12,235 nucleotides of DNA, from NCBI GenBank assembly GCA_039962885.1, contig JBDVGI010000023.1:1-12235 (forward strand), given 5' to 3'. The notes below the pieces were generated by a model that worked only from the letters and a program-made list of their open reading frames with translations, did not search any database and was not told where the DNA came from. Below, piece after piece: positions 7,743 to 12,235 of the stretch (position 1 is the first letter of the stretch; each line of letters opens with the position of its first letter). This DNA comes from Litorimonas sp039962885. GTDB taxonomy: Bacteria > Pseudomonadota > Alphaproteobacteria > Caulobacterales > Maricaulaceae. The position numbers were made by a program, and so were the translations under genes.

Positions 7743-8975
7743 ATGACGAAGCTTTTTGATAAATACGCCCCGCTACAAGCGCGCGTCGATATGATGATGA
7801 AAATTGGTCAAGACGCACTTGGTGTGAAGTTTGATGATATTATCAATGCTACACGCGGTAGAATTGGAAACCGCGAAATTCTACTGGCAGGAACGAATAA
7901 TTACCTAGGCCTGACCTTTGACGAAGATTGTATTGAGGCTGCGAAAGCCGCGATTGACAATCACGGTACGGGAACAACGGGCTCTCGTATAGCCAATGGG
8001 ACCTATACAGAACATATGGACCTTGAAAAAGCGATTGCAGAACATCTTGGCATGCCGAGTTGTATTGTATTTTCAACGGGATATCAGACAAACCTAGCCG
8101 CTATATCAGGACTGGCAGGGGATAAAGATGTTATCTTTATGGATGCTGATGCTCATGCATGTATCATTGACGGAACGCGCCTCACTAATTCATCGACCAT
8201 TCGATTCCGCCATAACTCCCCCGAAGATTTAGACAAGCGCTTGCGCCGCCGCGGAGAGATTGAAGGCGGGAATGCCTTAGTTGTGATTGAGGGCATGTAT
8301 TCTATGTTTGGCGATATCGCGCCTATTGATGAATTTTTGGACGTAACGCATCGTCATGGCGGTTATCTGTATATTGATGAGGCCCATAGTTATGGAATAT
8401 TTGGAAAAACAGGCTGCGGAATAGCCGAAGAACAAGGCGTGTTGGATAAGGTTGACTTTATCTCAAGCACATTTTCTAAATCGCTTGCGTCAATTGGCGG
8501 ATTTTGTGCCTCTATACATCCTGAGTTTGAAATTACGCGCAAGGTTATGCGGCCATACATGTTTACCGCTTCGCCAACACCGTCCAATGTCTCGGCAGCT
8601 CTGGCCGCCGTTGAGAAAATCAAGCAAGGCGGGCATCTTCGTCAAAACCTCAAAGACCGAGCCGCGCAGCTCCATAAGGGTTTGTCAGATATGGGCTATG
8701 ATTTATGCGCCCCGCCAAGCCCCGTTATCGCCGCGCGCCGCCCCAATGAAGCGGTTGCTGCTATGGAGTGGAATGCGCTGATTGAAAATGGAGTTTATGT
8801 GAACCTCGCTGTTCCGCCAGGGACGCCGCAAAGCTCTAGCCTCTTGCGCATTAGCCTATCTGCGGCCCATAGCGAAGATGATGTAAATGAGATATTGAAG
8901 GCTTTTCAGGCCCTCAAAGAGAATCAAGTCGAAATGATGCAATCTATGGCAGCAAAGCTACAAGCTGCAGAGTAG
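7743..8975 (+). CDS. spt: Serine palmitoyltransferase (PLP-dependent alpha-oxoamine synthase)
   Basis: 410 residues, soluble, first committed enzyme: condenses an acyl thioester with L-serine to 3-ketosphinganine with release of CO2. The alpha-oxoamine synthase residues are present: H138 (DADAHACIIDG) stacking on the cofactor ring, D212 and H215 (YIDEAHSYG), the PLP lysine K246 in STFSKSLASIGGF, and R369 in SSLLRISLS. Length and the FSKSLA..GGFC signature match bacterial Spt better than biotin-pathway BioF, and no biotin genes are near while a dedicated ACP and ligase precede it. No transmembrane segment is apparent, as in soluble bacterial homodimeric enzymes. Last gene of the operon. Confidence 0.9.
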   Translation: MTKLFDKYAPLQARVDMMMKIGQDALGVKFDDIINATRGRIGNREILLAGTNNYLGLTFDEDCIEAAKAAIDNHGTGTTGSRIANGTYTEHMDLEKAIAEHLGMPSCIVFSTGYQTNLAAISGLAGDKDVIFMDADAHACIIDGTRLTNSSTIRFRHNSPEDLDKRLRRRGEIEGGNALVVIEGMYSMFGDIAPIDEFLDVTHRHGGYLYIDEAHSYGIFGKTGCGIAEEQGVLDKVDFISSTFSKSLASIGGFCASIHPEFEITRKVMRPYMFTASPTPSNVSAALAAVEKIKQGGHLRQNLKDRAAQLHKGLSDMGYDLCAPPSPVIAARRPNEAVAAMEWNALIENGVYVNLAVPPGTPQSSSLLRISLSAAHSEDDVNEILKAFQALKENQVEMMQSMAAKLQAAE

Positions 8976-9004
8976 GGCTTTAGAAAGTTTCATTTTATCC
9001 AAAA

Positions 9005-9039
9005 TAATGGCCTTAAATGTATATTTTTTTCGGCCATTA
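9005..9039 (+). other. Inverted repeat downstream of spt
   Basis: TAATGGCC (9005-9012) and GGCCATTA (9032-9039) form a perfect 8-bp stem with a 19-nt loop about 30 nt after the spt stop. A T7 run sits inside the loop rather than after the stem, so this is not a standard intrinsic terminator; it may stabilise the 3' end or bind a protein. The rest of the 271-bp gap (8976-9246) shows only the two candidate sites listed separately. Confidence 0.35.
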
Positions 9040-9053
9040 CATGGTTGTGACGA

Positions 9054-9083
9054 TTGCAAGTTTTCGGCTCGGCAGCATACAAT
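9054..9083 (+). promoter_or_regulatory. Candidate sigma-70 promoter for the secreted-protein gene
   Basis: TTGCAA (9054-9059), 18-nt spacer, TACAAT (9078-9083): 4/6 and 5/6 matches to the housekeeping consensus. It would leave a leader of roughly 155 nt before the ATG at 9247. The match is found by eye and could be chance in AT-rich DNA. Confidence 0.35.
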
Positions 9084-9157
9084 AAATCTAATAGTTTGCT
9101 CTCCACTCGACGCATAATTCGCCTTGGTATGTTATTACCTTGATTTTTATGTTTTTT

Positions 9158-9169
9158 TGACATATGTCA
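9158..9169. promoter_or_regulatory. 12-bp palindrome, possible operator
   Basis: TGACATATGTCA is a perfect palindrome in the leader of the secreted-protein gene, and its ACATAT core is repeated once 13 bp downstream (9173-9178). Placement fits a dimeric regulator, but a 12-bp palindrome is expected a few times by chance in a window this size. Confidence 0.25.
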
Positions 9170-9246
9170 TTTACATATACACCATTAAAGTGCAGCTTAT
9201 TTGCATGTTTGGGATGAATAAAACACGACTTTGAATTGGGGATTTT

Positions 9247-9819
9247 ATGAAATTACGTTTTTTAACCGCTGCTACGGTTTCAGCCTTAAGCTTGACTTTT
9301 GCCTCGTCAATGGCTTTTGCTCAAGATAACCCATTGCTACAGCCTGCATCAGAAAACCCGCTACTTCAACAGGCTCAACCGACCGCTGAATCTCTGTTTG
9401 AACAACAAGCTCGTGAAATTAATGCAGCTGCAACAAAGCCGGCAAGCGATCCTGTTTGCGTGAATATTCGTACAAATTACAATCAACAATTGGCTGAAAT
9501 CACGGAGAAATCTGGACAAGATGCTTTCTCCCTATCTGGTATCAACCAAATGACGGACAATAGTAATAGCACGGCCTATAGGCTTCAAAATATAAACCGC
9601 AATATTACTGGAAATAGTAGTGGTGCTCTGGGCAAGGCAACTGGTGCTATCGGAAGAGGGTCTAGCGTAATTAATGACACTGCTGCGATTGGTGGTTTAC
9701 TTGGTTTTGGCGGCAAAAAAATGTCTGCTAAAAAAGCTCAGAAAAAAGCAGCTAAGTTAGATGGTCAAGCTATGGACGCAGTGCGCCAAACAGGTTGTCC
9801 CATGGGCACATTTAGCTAA
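9247..9819 (+). CDS. Secreted (periplasmic) protein of unknown function
   Basis: I do not recognise this 190-residue protein. The N-terminus is a textbook Sec signal peptide: positive n-region, hydrophobic core (about 5-20) and AFA before a predicted cleavage at 25/26. The mature part begins with a duplicated NPLLQ motif (28-32 and 37-41) and a Gln-rich stretch. It has only two cysteines, C72 and C184, far apart and able to form a disulfide. The middle is rich in Asn/Ser; a Gly-rich hydrophobic segment (about 147-156) is followed by a Lys/Ala-rich helix (about 157-175). The gene stands alone with its own terminator between the sphingolipid operon and the convergent lipid-kinase operon, so a link to envelope lipids is only a guess. 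GGGGA 4 nt before the ATG is a close but usable ribosome-binding site. Confidence 0.7.
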   Translation: MKLRFLTAATVSALSLTFASSMAFAQDNPLLQPASENPLLQQAQPTAESLFEQQAREINAAATKPASDPVCVNIRTNYNQQLAEITEKSGQDAFSLSGINQMTDNSNSTAYRLQNINRNITGNSSGALGKATGAIGRGSSVINDTAAIGGLLGFGGKKMSAKKAQKKAAKLDGQAMDAVRQTGCPMGTFS

Positions 9820-9843
9820 TTGGAACATAACTCTTAACGTCAT

Positions 9844-9870
9844 AAGCCGCCGATAAGGCGGTTTTTTTTT
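9844..9870 (+). terminator. Intrinsic terminator
   Basis: CCGCC (9847-9851), loop GATAA, GGCGG (9857-9861), extended by G:T and A:T pairs, then nine T (9862-9870). It lies 25 nt after the secreted-protein stop and ends that transcript before the convergent operon. Confidence 0.85.
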
Positions 9871-9947
9871 GTTAAAGTTATCATCGGCATCGGTGTTGCT
9901 ATAAAATTGCCTGCTTTGTTGTAAGATTACAATAAAGTTGAAGCTCT

Positions 9948-10865
9948 TTATTTAAAAGCCCCCATGCGCCATAGTTTCCATGCAAGGACGGGTGAGCATA
10001 ATACGGAATGTTTGCGTTGAAATTTGGTCGGCTCCAAGCTCACACCAGAATGATTTTTGATTTTTCGTAAAATATAATCAAGTCCGCCATCAAAGGTTGC
10101 AGCGCTGTTGATAATACGAATGGCGGCGACAGGTTTTCCAACTATGCGCCGTAATAACCATTTTCGTTTGCAGGCTGACTGAGAGCTTTGCGAGATTGTA
10201 TAGAGTCCGTTTTCATTTGGCTCGCCGTAAAGGGCTGTGGTTAGGGCTGCGTAACGGCTTTCGAACGTCGAGACAATTTCAGCAGAGCGTCCAACGGAGC
10301 TTTCAGGGCGAATTTCTGTGCGGTAGCTCTCATAGAAGCCGCGGCCCCAAAACTCTGCCGCGCTTACTGGAGCGTCAATTAAGGGGGCCGTTTGTGACGC
10401 CATATATTTCACGGCTTTCACGCGGGCCTTGAAAATACGGTTTTGTTCGGCTTCAGAACGAGCGCCAAGTAAGATACAAGGCTGTGAAAACCTTCCCCAT
10501 ACCTGTGATAAAAATGCAGCCTTGCCACATTTTTTTTCAAATTCAGGAAGCGATATAATCGAGTACTTACAAGTGCTTAAAATATTATCTTTATCTATAT
10601 GTTCAAGATAATAAACGGCTGGCGGGATAAGCTTGTTTAACCAGGCTCTTATTGGATTTTTGTGCGTTTTACGGTAACTATCTACCAAGACATAAAAATC
10701 GAGCATTTTTTTTGGATTATCGAGTTCTCGCAAGGAAGAGCCATAATAAATAAAGGCCTGAATTCGGTTTTCATGACGGGTGCGGATAATGTTCATAAGC
10801 TCAATCACACGGGCGGGCGGGTCCATGGTTTCGCTTTGAATAATGTTTAAGATGGGGTCATTCAT
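9948..10865 (-). CDS. Tam41-like nucleotidyltransferase-fold protein
   Basis: 305 residues, no signal peptide. A nucleotidyltransferase core is suggested by YYGSSL (40-45) followed by MLDFYVLVDS with D56 and D62 as candidate metal ligands, then KYSIISL (100-106) and VWGRFSQPCILL (122-133). In order and spacing these resemble Tam41 (MMP37), the mitochondrial CTP:phosphatidate cytidylyltransferase, which has GSG, a DF..AVD strand, KYGVIS and a LAGRLQKPV-like stretch. The C-terminal part ends in a basic HSGV...W.LWRMG segment. The gene starts 12 nt after the lipid kinase, so the two are co-transcribed. The inference is that it activates a phospholipid product, perhaps ceramide-1-phosphate, with a nucleotide. 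The Tam41 match is from motif memory and is moderate. Confidence 0.6.
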   Translation of the reverse strand: MNDPILNIIQSETMDPPARVIELMNIIRTRHENRIQAFIYYGSSLRELDNPKKMLDFYVLVDSYRKTHKNPIRAWLNKLIPPAVYYLEHIDKDNILSTCKYSIISLPEFEKKCGKAAFLSQVWGRFSQPCILLGARSEAEQNRIFKARVKAVKYMASQTAPLIDAPVSAAEFWGRGFYESYRTEIRPESSVGRSAEIVSTFESRYAALTTALYGEPNENGLYTISQSSQSACKRKWLLRRIVGKPVAAIRIINSAATFDGGLDYILRKIKNHSGVSLEPTKFQRKHSVLCSPVLAWKLWRMGAFK

Positions 10866-10877
10866 AATTTTGCTAGC

Positions 10878-11792
10878 TTACTGCGCTTGAATGAAATTGA
10901 TTGGGCGTGTTGGCGTGATGCGAAATATCCCGTCCGCCATCATAAGAGGTTCTCCGTCTAAGACGCATGGGCCGTTATATTGATAATTCACATGATCGAT
11001 ATTCCAACTTTGAAGGCCATCTTGGCTCCGATCTTTAGTTTTGTTGCCTCGCCAAAGGCTAATAATATTTCGGTAAAGCCTGCGTGGATTTTCACCTACA
11101 TAGGTCAAACGTAACGGAGCCTCGCGGCTGCCCCAAAAAGGATCAAGGCCCATAATTAGGCTTGGCAGTGTCGTCAGAATAGTTCCAATATGAGCTGTTT
11201 GAATATCTATGTTTGCGCTCTCGCATGTCACCGAAATTTCAGTGGGATATAAAACTTCATCATTGTTGGCTGATATGCCTTTTAAGATACCGCCAGCTAC
11301 GGCGAATGAGCCGCCAATGCCGCGCTTATGGAGTTTTGATTTGGTGTAATCTGTAACCATAGGTACTGCGCCAGTAGAGAATAAAAATCCGTTATAAACG
11401 TTGCCATCACTAATTTCGACATTCAATAATGGCATGGGTTTTAGGCGGAGTTCGCCTGCTAGGGCGGCTTTTACCAAACTAGGTTTAAGTCCTATATTTT
11501 TGGCGACTTGGTTTGTCATTCCGCCTGCGATAATTGCAAAGTCAGGGAATGTGGGAAAAATATCTGATTGCTGCAGGAATGCACTTAAGACACCTTGGGC
11601 CGTGCCGTCGCCCCCTTCGATGAATACATATTTCACACGGGACTTCGCAGCGTTTACCACGACGTTTGCTAAGTTTTTGAAATTATTAATTTCATATATC
11701 TGCGCGCCGCATGGTTGGGCGTAAGGCGATAGGCGTGAGCCTTTTTGTGCAACCCTTTGGGATAATGGGTTGACGATAAATAGTGCAGTCAT
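10878..11792 (-). CDS. cpgB: Diacylglycerol/ceramide-type lipid kinase
   Basis: 304 residues from the chosen start. The DAGK catalytic fold is shown by ALFIVNPLS at the N-terminus, EGGDGTAQG (59-67, ATP site), a GGMTNQVAKNIG segment (90-101) where the family has PxGTxNxxA, and VLDGEPL near the C-terminus. Such kinases phosphorylate diacylglycerol or sphingoid/ceramide lipids at the inner membrane. Beside spt/cerR the best assignment is the bacterial ceramide kinase CpgB described in Caulobacter. An in-frame start at 11903 would add 37 residues lying almost wholly inside the upstream gene, so 11792, 7 nt after that gene's stop, is preferred. Part of a minus-strand operon with its two neighbours. 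Lipid specificity is inferred from context. Confidence 0.82.
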   Translation of the reverse strand: MTALFIVNPLSQRVAQKGSRLSPYAQPCGAQIYEINNFKNLANVVVNAAKSRVKYVFIEGGDGTAQGVLSAFLQQSDIFPTFPDFAIIAGGMTNQVAKNIGLKPSLVKAALAGELRLKPMPLLNVEISDGNVYNGFLFSTGAVPMVTDYTKSKLHKRGIGGSFAVAGGILKGISANNDEVLYPTEISVTCESANIDIQTAHIGTILTTLPSLIMGLDPFWGSREAPLRLTYVGENPRRLYRNIISLWRGNKTKDRSQDGLQSWNIDHVNYQYNGPCVLDGEPLMMADGIFRITPTRPINFIQAQ

Positions 11793-11799
11793 AACGGCG

Positions 11800-12235
11800 C
11801 TACAGGCTTTCTGTGCGTATGACGAGAAGGCTGCCAAAGAGAGCAAATACAAATAAAGGCATGGCAATAGCCGGTAAGACAGGTAAGCCGCCAGAGGCCG
11901 CAAAGGTTGCCATAGCGCCGTCTATAATCAAAAAGATAAACCCGAGGGTGATGCCTAAAACAAGGGCTTTATCGCCTGTATCTTCGCGTCCAGTACGTTG
12001 CATCAAACCCGCGCAGCATACAAGCAGTATGAGGGCCGCCAAAGGACGTGTGGCTCGGTGTGCATGCCAAAAACTATAGGCAAAGCGAGGTTTAGACCCC
12101 GAATTTCCAGGTTGGCTGAAATTCCGCATTTCCGAGAGTGATAAATCTCGTGGCTCGGCGGCAAGGCGCGCTATGGATGTTGGAGTTTGATTTGTTACCC
12201 AGACTTGAGGCGTGTCTGATTTAACAGCGACAGGG
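11800..12235 (-). CDS. LptG/LptF-family (YjgP/YjgQ) lipid permease, C-terminal part
   Basis: The frame is open from the window edge to the stop at 11800-11802, about 144 residues. It carries the end of the periplasmic domain, the DLSLSEM motif that opens the last transmembrane bundle (LSxxEL in LptF/G), the amphipathic FWHAHRATRPLAAL helix, and three membrane segments, the middle one LGITLGFIFLIIDG and the last LPAIAMPLFVFALFGSLLV. This resembles the LptG C-terminus. LptF/LptG pair with LptB to extract lipopolysaccharide from the inner membrane. Here the gene leads into a lipid kinase rather than an lptF/lptG pair, so a sphingolipid cargo is possible. The N-terminal part lies outside the window. 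Confidence 0.8.
   Translation of the reverse strand, partial: PVAVKSDTPQVWVTNQTPTSIARLAAEPRDLSLSEMRNFSQPGNSGSKPRFAYSFWHAHRATRPLAALILLVCCAGLMQRTGREDTGDKALVLGITLGFIFLIIDGAMATFAASGGLPVLPAIAMPLFVFALFGSLLVIRTESL

Noticed and set aside
7743..8975. BioF (8-amino-7-oxononanoate synthase) or KBL instead of Spt
   Set aside because: All share the fold, but the dedicated ACP, ligase and reductase in the same operon and the absence of biotin or threonine genes favour Spt.
9041..9085. 14-codon ORF as a leader peptide
   Set aside because: No ribosome-binding site, no attenuator structure or codon bias, and it overlaps the candidate promoter.
9931..9952. AATAAAG/CTTTATT hairpin as terminator of the minus-strand operon
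   Set aside because: Stem is A:T-rich, overlaps the stop codon, and no T-run follows on the minus strand.
11793..11903. Hydrophobic 37-residue N-terminal extension of the lipid kinase
   Set aside because: It lies almost wholly within the upstream permease gene in another frame, and the family N-terminus (ALFIVNP) begins right after the M at 11792.
11813..12079. 88-codon + strand ORF opposite the permease
   Set aside because: Antisense shadow of the LptG-like frame, which shows clear family motifs.

Overview
The window comes from an alphaproteobacterium of moderate GC (just under 50% by eye). The best fit is the Caulobacterales/Hyphomonadaceae side of the class, because a block of four genes (4797-8975) matches, in content and order, the ceramide/sphingolipid genes described in Caulobacter crescentus. 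No insertion sequence, phage gene, RNA gene or CRISPR array is visible. Coding density is high and the longest gene-free stretch is about 270 bases.

Left part (1-4594), mixed housekeeping genes: the 3' part of a tRNA-dihydrouridine synthase (dusA-like) overlaps a TauE/SafE-type membrane transporter by ATGA. That transporter converges, with overlapping stop codons, on a membrane-anchored retropepsin-like protease. A divergent 145-bp gap leads to a CobT-family protein that appears to have lost both catalytic glutamates, then to a leucine/phenylalanine/valine dehydrogenase with an intact active site.

Middle part (4595-8975), sphingoid-base operon on +: after a leader with three helically phased GTTACA repeats come a fatty acyl-AMP/acyl-ACP ligase (aasR-like), an NAD(P)-dependent epimerase/reductase (cerR-like), a dedicated acyl carrier protein (acpR-like) and an alpha-oxoamine synthase (serine palmitoyltransferase, spt). 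The spacings of 18, 6 and 9 nt imply one transcript. In the inferred pathway the ligase loads a fatty acid on the carrier, Spt condenses it with serine to 3-ketosphinganine, and the reductase acts on the keto group, probably after N-acylation by a ceramide synthase not present here.

Right part (8976-12235): a separate transcription unit encodes a secreted protein of unknown function with its own candidate promoter and a clear intrinsic terminator. Facing it on the minus strand is a compact operon: the C-terminal part of an LptG/LptF-like lipid permease, a diacylglycerol/ceramide-type lipid kinase (cpgB-like), and a nucleotidyltransferase-fold protein that resembles Tam41 (mitochondrial CDP-diacylglycerol synthase). 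Next to the sphingolipid genes these look like head-group modification and export functions: phosphorylate ceramide, perhaps activate it with a nucleotide, and move the product toward the outer membrane. This right-hand module, with the possible CDP-ceramide step, the Lpt-like transporter and the unknown periplasmic protein, is the most promising material in the window.
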